Assembly (NCBI GenBank): GCA_027943335.1
Contig: BSBK01001294.1
Span: 992,001-1,056,000, forward strand
Origin: Chamaecyparis obtusa
Taxonomy: Eukaryota; Streptophyta; Pinopsida; Cupressales; Cupressaceae
Length of the DNA: 64,000 bases
Direction: 5' to 3'
This document shows, one piece after another, positions 9,618-19,639 of this stretch. A program made the position numbers and the translations under genes. How positions within the stretch are numbered: the first letter of the stretch is position 1; every line of letters begins with the position of its first letter. Under the pieces are notes generated by a model that made no database searches, was not told where the DNA came from, and was given only the letters and a program-made list of their open reading frames with translations.

Positions 9618-10365
9618 ATTGATCTAGACTTTGAATGAATTTAAGGATATCATGATCATCCTCAAATACTTTCCAATTATACACATTATTAGGCACTGCA
9701 GGCCTACTTTTGATCTCTAACATTGATACACCAATCAGAGTAATATCATTGTTCTTTAATGCAACATTAGCAAGGAAATCTGCCATAATATTATTTGACC
9801 TTTCCAACCAAAGAATATTGATAGCATCAAACAATTCTAATCTATCTCAAACAATATATTTATACAATTTTAACTTGTCATCTTTGGAAGCATATTTAGA
9901 TCTGATTTGGGCTATGATTAATTGGGAATCACCATGGACTTTTAAGCATTTTATACCATATTTTATAGCAACATCTAAACCCAATATCAAAACCTCATAT
10001 TCGGCAGTATTATTAGTACACTGGAAAGTCAATATAAATGAATATGTAAAGGTAATACCTGATGGGGATATAAGAAAAACACCAGCTTCTGATCCTCCCT
10101 TAGAACATCCTCCATCAAAGTACATTTTCCACAGTCCATCTTGCTGCAGTAGCAACTCATCGATTATATGATCAATATTTTTTAATTGTGGCACAACCTC
10201 TTCTACCAGGAATTCCTCCATGTCAATATCAACACAACAGTTTAAGTCTTTAGGTGCAACCATCCCAACCATAACTAAGGAATGAGGCTCCCTATACAAC
10301 TTCACTTCAATTCCATTTATAGGAATGGTAGCATATGATAAATCCAATTGCAATTTTCCTCCCAT
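9514..10365 (-). pseudogene. Extra RNase H domain between protease and RT
   Basis: A complete RNase H fold signature sits upstream of RT: MYFDGGCSKGG (first Asp), NNTAEYEVLILGL (Glu), VHGDSQLIIAQI (Asp) and RSNNIMADFLANVA (last Asp), so all four catalytic acids remain. It continues in the same frame as the protease. It resembles the additional RNase H of plant Tat/Ogre-type gypsy elements and cellular RNase HI of the YFDGG type. In the Tat elements I recall best, the extra domain sits between the native RNase H and integrase; here it precedes RT. A few stops break the frame (for example between 9847 and 9834). Confidence 0.8.
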
Positions 10366-10377
10366 AGCTGCTTTCGA

Positions 10378-10881
10378 CTATCTTGATAGAGGCATGCCAT
10401 AATGGGGCTTAGTATCAACTACAACCACATCCATCTTGTATGTGGCCTCAGGGAAAGCAACAATTTTCACTTCTATCCCCACTAAGGTTCCTACCACAAG
10501 AACTGCTCTATTATCCATAGCATAACACCTGCCATTGGATGTGTCAACTTGTAATCCTAACTCCTTCATGACATGGTAGGTCATCATAGTAGCTGCAACA
10601 CCAGATTCTATCATACAATTCTTTAGCAAGAAGTTATTCACAATCGGTGTAACATAGAAAGGGTCAATGGAAGATGGTTCTTGTGTTACAATATTCCCAA
10701 CACAAAATTTAGAAATATCTTTAGATGTTTTAGGTCTGTCCATTGAATTTCCCTTTTCTAATATAACAGGATCAACACCATGTTCATTTATTAGAGCTAT
10801 AGCAGTTGTCTTATGCTCTTTGATTTTCAACACTTCCAATAGGAGAATAGAGACCTTCATTTGAGACAAGGCATGTCTCAT
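10378..10881 (-). pseudogene. Gypsy aspartic protease, active site changed
   Basis: A retropepsin-like domain: PIVNNFLLKNCMIESGVAAT then VMKELGLQV, and the flap/C-terminal part TLVGIEVKIVAFPEATYKM. The catalytic triplet DSG reads ESG (near 10612-10604). Asp to Glu is usually inactivating in this family. The frame is shared with the gag tail before it and the RNase H after it. Confidence 0.7.
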
Positions 10882-10962
10882 GTCAAAAGTAGGGGGGTCA
10901 CTAGAAAGATCAGAAGTATCCTTTTCTTTACCAATCCTCCTTTTAACCCTATCTATGGAAAT

Positions 10963-13531
10963 TTATTCATTCTTTTTACCCTCAACAATAGGTTCCTCTT
11001 TCCTATTATTACCATATTTTTCTTTAACAATATTTAGTCTAGGAGGCACCTTGTTTTGAGAATCATCTTTGACAAACACTGAACTAGGTACCCCTTGATC
11101 AGCTTCCACTCTTCTATTCCTCAAATTGTATGAGGACCTTGCCTGAGAAATAGTAGCCACAGTTAAAGTTATGATTTCTTCTTCACTGGGCTTTCTCTAA
11201 TGAGTTCTATCCAACTCTAATCTAACCATATTAGTTTTGCATATATCACTATCAGACTCATCATAATCAAATTGAGTAAACACATGTTGCTCATAAATTG
11301 GGAGAATCCACCTTTTATGATCAACATCAACACAAATCTCTTCATCATTTGAAGATATGAGTTCTTCCACCTTTTCAGTGGTAAACATATTAACTATGAG
11401 CTTTTCAGATTCTTCATAATCTCCTGCATGTGAATTATCAGCTTCTTCTTCCAAAGCTTGAGCTACAACGCACTGGTAAGGTGAATGAGGCATGTTACAA
11501 GCCACACACCAAGGAATTCTTTTCACATTGTGTGCTGCATTTTTCTTCAAAGGATTAGGGGTATCTCTCCCTTTTTGAGTTTCATGGTTATCAAAGACAG
11601 GTTTCCCATCTTTCCAATTTGTCTTCTAACGTTGGTCATGTAATCTTGGGAACCTTTCCTGCCTTTGATAAGGTGGTCTAGTGTCTTGATAGTTCCTCCC
11701 ACCCCTTTCAATTTTTGTTGAGAGATCCTTGACCACACTTTCCAACTTGTCAACCATATCATCTTCCTTGGTTGGTCTCACAGCATGTGGCTTAGTTTCC
11801 TTCCACAATCTGCCTTCATCCCTTTTATACATCTGACCAGATGCCTTCCTATTACTTTCAATATTTATAGCCAATTTGAAAGCCTCTCTCAGAGTATGAG
11901 GAATTTTATCTCTCAAAAGATATGACATCTTTCCATCTAAGGCATTAAAATATGTGGTCAAGCAAATTGGATCATCTAGTCTTAAGACTTGAAACAATTT
12001 TTACATTGCCTTTTGGAATCTACCATTGAATTCAAACATGCTCTCATTTTGATGCTTTTTAATATTGTTGAATTCATTGAGCATATAACTTGAGTTAACA
12101 TTCTGCATATTGTTCCTTAAAACACCTGATAAATTCATCCTATGATGCAATACTATTTTCAAGCAAGCCTCTATACCAATCCCTAGCATCTTCAATTAAT
12201 GACTGAACAAAAAGCTTCATTACAACATCCTCATGTTCAATTTCATAGTATTTTATTTTATCTGTAAAAAATATCATATGCTCTTCACATGTAACAACAT
12301 TGTTTCCAGTAAACTTAGGGATCTTCTCTCTTACCTCATTTGGGATGACATTAGGTTGACCAGGGATACCATCAAAGAGAAATGGTCTGTATCTATCCAA
12401 GTGAACTAGTCTTCTTTGGAAATTTTGTGGACGTTGTATTCCTCCTCCAATAATTTGATAGGAGACATTTCCCATGCTGCCACCAATCAATGAGACTATT
12501 GGATTGGTATTTTGAACTAGACCAGGTGCTTCTAGTTTAGGAATTGAAACTTGGGGATTGTGCATTGTACTACAATTTTGGTTTAGTGGTACTGTGCTTA
12601 TAGTAATAGGGATTGAGCTACTAGCAGTTGTATTCATGTTAGCATGCAAGAAAGAAATCTTCCTTTTCATTTCATCCACAACAACCTCCAACTCCATTTT
12701 TTCTAGATGGATAGCTAAATCCTCCTTAGCTTTTCTAGCCTTCTCTAATTCTAAACTAGCCTAGGACACAGCATTAGGAATAAAGGTATTCCTCTTAGGT
12801 TCATTTATATTTATACCAATCACCTTTTGTTTTCCTTTGTCAGATGGTTCCTTTGTAGCATTTTTGAGATCTTCATTTCTTTTAACTTCTAATGGATGCA
12901 ACTATCTTAGGACAGGGCCTTCTCCTTCAAACTCATCTTTATTTGGATTAGGCTTAGTGCTATCAACTTGTTTTCTTAGAGCTCCCATATCACCAAATAA
13001 TTCACTATCTAGACCCTGGAAATCTTGATTTGGGATTTTAGCCTAGATCTCATTATGCTTTGTTTTTCTCATGAGATCTTGTCTCTCCATGAGTAACTCA
13101 TAGATCTGTTGTTCTCACACCTTTCTTCTATTAGAAATTTATAATAGTTGCTCACACTCTTTCTTCCTCAAGGCTATTACTTCCTCCCTCAAATTTTTAG
13201 AATCATAAGAAGCAGTCTCTATAGTAGAGGTTTCTCCTGGGGGATCTATACTTTCTCTAGTAGGGAAAAACCTTATGTCCATGGCTTCACCTTCTTGAGA
13301 AGGATTGACTACACTAGGTTTGGTTTTCCTAACAAATTCAGGATCATCAGAAGAGGAAGAGGCTTCTTTAGGAATAGGTATGGGAACTTAATTTCTAGAA
13401 GGTCTTGGAGAATTAGGATTGAAAATACCTCTCCTAGACCATTGTTTTATACTAGGTGTATGGGGTTCATCACCCATATTACTCTCTAGATGATCTTTAT
13501 AATAGGACCTAGTGAATCTTTGTCAACTCAT
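10963..13531 (-). pseudogene. Gypsy gag polyprotein, degenerate
   Basis: The likely start is the ATG at 13531-13529, with a TGA as codon 3 (13525-13523); a second in-frame ATG lies at 13477. The N-terminal part is charged and coiled-coil-like. The retrotransposon gag core spans about 12400-11850 (EKIPKFTGNNVVTCEEHM, EDARDWYRGLLENS, FKLAINIES). A frameshift lies near 12150. A non-canonical knuckle CVACNMPHSPYQC (C-x2-C-x3-H-x4-C) is at about 11511-11473. A basic linker with SSYNLRNRRV (11130s) precedes the protease. Several in-frame stops. Confidence 0.82.
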
Positions 13532-13694
13532 GGTGTTCTCAACAAAAGATATATCTAAATTTTAGCACAAATACCAGCAACTGGTAAACACAAATCTTAG
13601 AGTTTCCACCCACTAACAAGTGGGGATATAAATTTATAAATGCAACAAAACAATAGATGATTAACAAAAACATAACAAGTCCATTGTGCACTAT

Positions 13695-13720
13695 CTGTTC
13701 CCCAGTAGAGTCACCAATTT
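13695..13720 (-). other. Gypsy primer binding site
   Basis: On the minus strand the LTR end CACTAACA is followed by AAATTGGTGACTCTACTGGGG. The TGGTGACTC... start is laid out like a tRNA-complementary primer site; I do not assign the tRNA. It lies about 165 bp upstream of the gag start. Confidence 0.6.
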
Positions 13721-15640
13721 TGTTAGTGCTCAATCTTGTAGATAATAAATAGGAATCATAAAACTCTGATATACAACTCTAGCACTTTCCAACAGATGCA
13801 TCTATGAAAATTAAAACACTAAGGTATTAAGGTTAACAACCTTATTCACTTTGAGCCTAAAGCTCAGGCGGGTTTACCTTTCAGATCTACTTCTCCAAAG
13901 CATTACAACAGTTATCCATGTCCTCAACACAGACAATACACATTCAGATTATATAACAAACTTAGAATGAACTGATTATTTGAATTGTTGATGGTGAAAA
14001 TGCAAATCAAGCTAAGACCAATGCCAAATCCTAGGGCATCAGAGACAGAAAAAATACATTAACAGAAAACCCTTCAAAACAAGTATCCCAAAACTGAAAT
14101 GAGGTGCCTTAAACTCCATTCTCCCATTTTCTTATCATGCTATCAAATTATTATACAAACCATAAATTCCCAGAGATCTCCCTTAAGATTTACCCTTCCC
14201 TTGAAAGAAACTTAAGCTTAACCCCTATATCTACCTTGTAGACAATGTATCAAAATGCCTTACAATTTAATACATAAAGGAATTCAACATCCACACATGA
14301 AGACAAATAGAATATGAAAAGGAGTTCCAATATATTGTATTGATATTTTTACTGTATCAATACATTCTTGACAGACAATTGTAGGACAAAAGTACTATTA
14401 TCAGAACTCTCTTTACAAAATAATATTCACCACCCCCTCCAAAAGAATACAACTTGCTATTTATACTATCTTGGAGTCCTCAGAGAAAGGATGCAACAAG
14501 CTTCAGATAGCTAGGATAGTGACTTGTACTACATACAAAAGTAAATTACATTATGACTAGAAACTACAAGAAACAAAATTTGATTCTCATCATACTAAAT
14601 CTTCACAGGTGGCACCTTTGTCTGATGATATTTTTGAGTAACTGCATAAGGTTGTTACATGAATGATGACTGCCATTTTAGGATAACATACATCATTCTC
14701 TGAATTATAGTTACACTCCCTATATTAAGGATCAAGTTCCATGTGTAATTCATTCCTCTTCTACTGCTCCCAGTTCAAAGGTATTTGGCTTCTTCGTATT
14801 CTAGTCCACTGTAAAAAACCCTAGAAAGAAACCCACCATCACTTCAAATACTAGAAGCAATGACCAACTGATCAAAGTTTAAAACATGGTCGTCGATCAT
14901 ATCATTTCCTGGTACATCGAACGATCCTGATTAATCATCAAACAGTCAACTGAGCTTTGAAAAATAACCGGCCACATCATCTTTTCCTGGCAACCAATCA
15001 GAAACAGGCACATCAACAACACCTAGCAACTGGACCCACTATTGCATCTTCATCAGTCCTAAAATTAGGACCGTCAATCCTCTCTTAAGAGAGAATCAAC
15101 GGTTGTCACAATATTGCGATCAATAAAATTTTGTGCATCTCCACTTTGCGTTTATACAACAACAATAGTTAGATCAAGGAAGATCTATGGTGACTTGAAA
15201 CCTACAGCATCCTGACCCTACTTGACAATTAGATATATCACTACCATCAGATGAAAGAATCCAATGATTGATGCTTTTAGTACCTTCTGACTAGATCCAC
15301 TATCGTATCTCATGGCCTGATACAAAATCGACGGCTATCGCAACATCATGATCACAAACATCTGATCACCTTTTTATTGCGGACATATGATAGTCGTTAG
15401 ATCAAATGCAAGATGTCAGTTCATTCACCATTTATTAACTGGGCCCAGTGAATGCACACCGATAGATCTTCACAATTAGACGGTTGTGATAAAGCCAAGG
15501 TAACCGGTCCCACCTGACAAAGAAGCTTAGTTGTTTAACCAAATCAATAGTTGTCACAATGTCACATTGGTTAATCACCCTGCATCTTTTCTTTGCGGCT
15601 ATGCGACCATCATCAGATCAAAACGTGAGATAAGCGCTTC
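13721..15640 (-). repeat. Gypsy 5' LTR (outer end uncertain)
   Basis: The inner edge is clear: in plus orientation TGTTAGTGC begins at 13721 next to the primer site. A TATA-like TATAAATAG lies on the minus strand at 14466-14458, where an LTR promoter would be, so R-U5 would be roughly 14430-13721. The stretch beyond, with diverged repeats of about 220 bp (15030-15630), is my guess for U3. The other LTR is outside the window, so the end is not measured. Confidence 0.4.
15030..15630. repeat. Three diverged tandem units of about 220 bp
   Basis: Similar blocks recur at about 15105, 15328 and 15548: CAACGGTTGTCACAATATTG, CGACGGCTATCGCAACATC and CAATAGTTGTCACAATGTC. Each is followed about 50 bp later by a TTTGCGTTTATACAAC / TATTGCGGACATATGA / TTTGCGGCTATGCGACC block and then AGATCAA. 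They look like old direct repeats, plausibly U3 subrepeats of the gypsy LTR. Confidence 0.5.
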
Positions 15641-17249
15641 AATAAAGTGTCGAAACCTTAGGAAAATTTATCATTAGGACTTAGGGAAAATATTAATGGT
15701 CACAAAGCTTTAGACTTAGGAAAAATAAGGCGTCAGGTTAGGTAGATAAAAACTTAGGAAAAAGACCCTGCCAAGAAGAATATTAAAACACATGCATTAA
15801 AAGGACTTTAGTGATTTCCAAAAAGTAATGAAGAAACAGAAGGACTACCAAGGAACTAGGTTTTTGAGTTAGACAAATTTTAAAACCCTTTGCATGGATA
15901 AACCCTAGTTCCTCATCAACTTGAAATGACTGGATCTCACTGGTTTTTACACCAAAGTCCATGTGATCTGAACTAAAGTTTGAACACATTATAAATTATC
16001 CATGGCTAAGCTCACAAGTTGTAAAACATTATACATCTTCTTCGCAGATCAAAACTGTGTTGCATCTAGGGCATGGAAATTTCTTAGGGTTTTTCACCAA
16101 AAATAGACCATTTTCTTAGGATTTTTGCAATGACAGGAAAATGGGTTAACAGATTTCTTATGCTCATCCCTAGAAAAATGCACTCCACACTCCATCTATT
16201 CAAAATAAAGGCATCCATCATGTTAGCCAGAAAAATTTGAAATAGGTTGCACCAAGACATTCCCACAGTCATAAGGAATGAACTAAGGACCACCTTGATC
16301 AATCCAAAATGCCTCACTCAAGCCAACATGCTACACCATCACCAAAGCACTCAGTTCCAATAGATACATTCATCATGTTACAATTATATGGATGGGATTC
16401 AAACACATCTATATAGGGTCAAACCAAAACATACAATCTACGAAGATGTAGATTTGACTAATCAGAAACTATAGGTGAACACACCAATCGATATGCCAAA
16501 CTATTGGTACACATCAACCGATACACTATTTTTTCGGATACATAGTAACCAATACACTTAGAGGCTACAAGATAATTATGTTGACATCAATGACAACACC
16601 ATTGGATATCATCAACCTCACATTCTAAAATTTAACACTTTCAAGAGTATGCTCCATTAGACATTTAGCTCAATAGGAGATATGCAAGTTACCCCTGGTC
16701 ATGCTTACTTCTAAGTATAAAAATGAATAACAAGAGGATAATATTATCTTAAACATTCATCACATGAAGGCTATATTCTTAAATGGATAAGCTTCATTAT
16801 TCTTGGTCCTTGGGATACATTCCAACAATTTGTTGGATGTTCATTATTCTTTCTTTTCAAGTTATTTGTCCATGCATAGGAAGAGCATCAGAAGCTGATG
16901 AAAAGTGGAAGTTATTTTGATAAGCTAGTTAAAGGTTTTGTTTGATTTCCTTATAGGTTTTTTCATCATGTAAATAATAGTTAGATGCTTTTTTCTTTTC
17001 AATAAGTGTTGTTTCACATGCTACATTCTCCTTAAGATGATTGTACATTTAATTTCCATATTTATTCCAAATGCAGTCATGTACACTTTTTGTGGGTCCT
17101 CTCAAGTGACTCTATATCCAATGGACTTTTAGGCTATTGGTTCTTAACTTTTGGTAGGAAATTTAAGACTTGAGCCTTGACTATTAAGAAAGAGTTCAAA
17201 TCTTATTTGGTAAGATTTCAATTGATAAAATGTGGGGTTACTTTTTCTC
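15641..17249. other. No gene seen
   Basis: AT-rich sequence with repeated ACTTAGGAAAA-like pieces near 15660-15770 and TTCTTAGG pieces near 16080-16120. Short frames only, none recognised. It probably includes the outer end of the gypsy LTR and the start of the Copia-C relic, but I cannot place the boundary. Confidence 0.4.
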
Positions 17250-18217
17250 TCTAAACTAGGTCTTGATTATTCAGTGTATGCTTCTACATTTTATGCTATT
17301 ATAGATTCTCTAGATGGTGTACAAAAAATACAATATTTTGATGGCTTTGTATCTCAACTCATGTAGGAAAAAGAAAAGTTGGCTCAAATGGGCACATTGA
17401 CACCACCAAGGTCTCAAGTTCTTTTTGCAAGAGATCCACATCCAAAGGATTCAAGTGGAAAATTTAAGAAATAGAATAAGGATTCTAAGTATGATGAGAA
17501 ATTTAAGGAATATGTTTCACAACATACCCTTAGTTCAAGCCCTCTTCTAAAGAGGAATCCTCCCAAAGAAGAAGATGAAATTTTATTATTGTAAGAGATC
17601 AACTTACAATGAGAAAATGTGTTGTAATAAAAATATTGATGATCTTACACACCTTCATATGTAACATCTCGTTTCCCTCGTACTATCTTCTTTTTCTTCT
17701 TTAGCATCATAATTGGAAAAATCTTCATCCAAAGGTTTAGGGATTGTAGGATTTAAAAATGGGATGAAAGGTAAAGAACTCTTGTCCTCTACTATTCTTA
17801 AAAATGGGAGATGACATCTTGATTTAGGAGTATTTTATCATATGATCTTCTATGAAAATGTTATCTTCTTTTGAGCCTTCTCATTAACCTAATATTTGGA
17901 TGACTAACAATACATACATGAAGGTTTGTGGAAAAGGATATGTTCCTATGGGAGAAAGATCTTTTAATGATGTTCTTTGTATTCCTCCTTGATCTCTAAT
18001 CTCCTTTAAAATTATCAAATTACTCATGGGGTACAAGGTAAGCTACTTGAGTTTACTATTGATTATGTATACATTAGAGGTATGCAACCTATAGATATCA
18101 TTTCTATAGGGGTGGTGGATCATGCCTTGCAATTACATTATTTTTCTCATTTTTGTCCTTATGATGACATTCTTTTAGATGCTATTCACACCCATCAATC
18201 AAGGGAAAGACATGTTT
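17250..18217 (+). pseudogene. Copia-C gag-protease relic (left half)
   Basis: Translated pieces in shifting frames match copia gag and protease: LDYSVYASTFYAIIDSL, EKEKLAQMGTLTPP, a knuckle-like YYCKRSTYNEKMCCNK (about 17590), then MTNNTYMKVCGKGYVPMG and RSFNDVLCIPP of the protease/pre-integrase region (17905-17990). Very decayed. At 18213-18217 TGTTT is the target duplication of the large minus-strand element; the relic resumes at 27265. Confidence 0.6.
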
Positions 18218-18239
18218 TGTTAGGATTATAGAAAGGTGA

Positions 18240-18270
18240 GTTACTGAGAGGGAAGGGGTGAATCAGTAAC
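18240..18270 (-). promoter_or_regulatory. Terminal C-loop hairpin, pol-less 3' LTR
   Basis: A perfect 8-bp stem; on the minus strand GTTACTGA / TCAGTAAC with a C-rich loop TTCACCCCTTCCCTC. Same position and loop type as the copia hairpins (ACTGATTCACCCC...). Confidence 0.6.
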
Positions 18271-18546
18271 CTTAAAAAAAAAATCAATTGAATCCTCAAA
18301 ACAATGTATTTCATTAACCGACTGACATGTTATATTTTCATCCATTCATAATCATTACTGAAAATAAGAAAAATCTAACATGTAAAATCCATGAAACTTC
18401 ATGCACAATACACAAGTATTTTGGTATCATAGAAACCCTTGTAACAAGGTAAAAACTATGGTGGGGATGACACCCAAAAAGCTTCACTAACTGCAGTAAT
18501 AAAGTTTTCTGGTTAAGGCTACAATGTTTGATCACTTCTAATGATC

Positions 18547-18676
18547 TTACCCTATTAGGAGTAACAATAAAGACCTATAAGGATCTACCTACTTAGAGGA
18601 TTTAAGCAACATGATTAAGTGTGCACTCAGTTAAGAGATTTACAAAAAGACTTGTTAGGTCTACTCTATTAAGAGT
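18547..18676 (-). promoter_or_regulatory. LTR hairpin array (pol-less element)
   Basis: Minus-strand hairpins: TTACTC/GGGTAA with loop CTAATA (18547-18564), CCT/AGG with loop CTAAGT (18588-18599), CTC/GAG with loop TTAACT (18626-18637), AGAC/GTCT with loop CTAACAA (18648-18662), ACTC/GAGT with loop TTAATA (18663-18676). In the other LTR the first becomes TTATTC/GGGTAA (26373-26390) and still pairs through G-U. Confidence 0.55.
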
Positions 18677-19429
18677 TTTAAGTCTACCATAATTGTTAGA
18701 AAGTAACAGTATATTTGATCTGTGTAGAAACTTACTTTGCCCGATTTCAGATCTGATAAGTACTTAACTTTTTTCACCTTGATGTGATAGATTTATTCTC
18801 TGAATTCTACTCGGTAGCCTTTGTTGTGATACTGATTCAATCCTTGAACGCTCTATCAAAATTTTAACTTCAAAACCCTATTTGATCTTTAGATGTCTGT
18901 GGCTACTTCATGTGTGGTACTCATAAAAATGACATCTTGACAATTCTTATATCAAAATATTTTGACCTAATTAGGGTTATGGTATCATCTAGAAAACCTA
19001 AGATCTACGATCCAGATGAATAACCTAAAACATTATTACATAGGGATCATCAATCATTTAATAACTACATCTGTATTTAATCTTCACCTCAATCTTTGTA
19101 AATCATTTTTTAGCTCGGTGTAAACCGTTTACCTTGTATTATGTGTCATTCCATACTTCTATTTCGTTCCTAGTTTACTCGGTATATATTGCATTCATCA
19201 CTCGGTAAATTACTCACACTCGGTATATATGAATGCTTGGTTATAACCGTACTCGGTACTTGGTAATCATTTGGCTCAGTGTGTATACTCGATCAAGTAT
19301 GTGCTCAATTACTATGTCATTCTTCCTTGTGCTATGCTCGGTGTCTATACTTAGTGTGTTGGCCAACTAGCTTGTTTTCTTCCTTTACTGACTGCATGTG
19401 TGACACTAATGACAACTCATAAACTAACA

Positions 19430-19447
19430 TTCTCCCCCTTTGGCATT
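19430..19447 (-). other. Pol-less element polypurine tract
   Basis: On the minus strand AATGCCAAAGGGGGAGAA ends directly at the 3' LTR. Seventeen bases are identical to the Copia-A tract, which supports a copia origin or copia helper. Confidence 0.8.
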
Positions 19448-19639
19448 AGCAAAAAAAATACATATGTATGCCATATAATCAAAATTTTCAAAATTGTATA
19501 CTCAAAATTGTAGACTCCCCCTCTCTATATGCCCCGATAAGTAAACATAATGTACATATTTTCTCCTTTGGTAAGTATACATATATTCCCCCTTTTTTGT
19601 TAATAATGCCAAAATTTTATATACTTACATCGTAGCAAA

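Larger units (their letters stand above)
6678..15640 (-). mobile_element. Ty3/gypsy element with extra RNase H, 5' part
   Basis: Read on the minus strand: 5' LTR, primer site, gag (from 13531), protease, RNase H, reverse transcriptase, a second RNase H, and integrase, which is cut by Copia-B at 6678. The 3' LTR lies left of the window. Integrase after RT-RH places it in Ty3/gypsy. It also hosts TRIM-1 (8154-8488). Frames shift near 12150, 9600, 8650, 8450 and 7850 and there are many stops, so it is inactive. The outer LTR boundary near 15.6 kb is approximate. Confidence 0.85.
18218..19429 (-). repeat. Pol-less element, 3' LTR
   Basis: 1212 bp, TGTTAGG...CTAACA in plus orientation. It shares nearly all its length with 26037-27264, with scattered substitutions and small indels. 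It has the five-hairpin array (18547-18676), the terminal hairpin (18240-18270), and a cluster of CTCGGT hexamers from about 18810 to 19335. Confidence 0.9.

Noticed and set aside
13148..13489. 113-codon plus-strand open frame
   Set aside because: It is antisense to the gypsy gag N-terminus, which reads as coherent gag-like protein on the minus strand.
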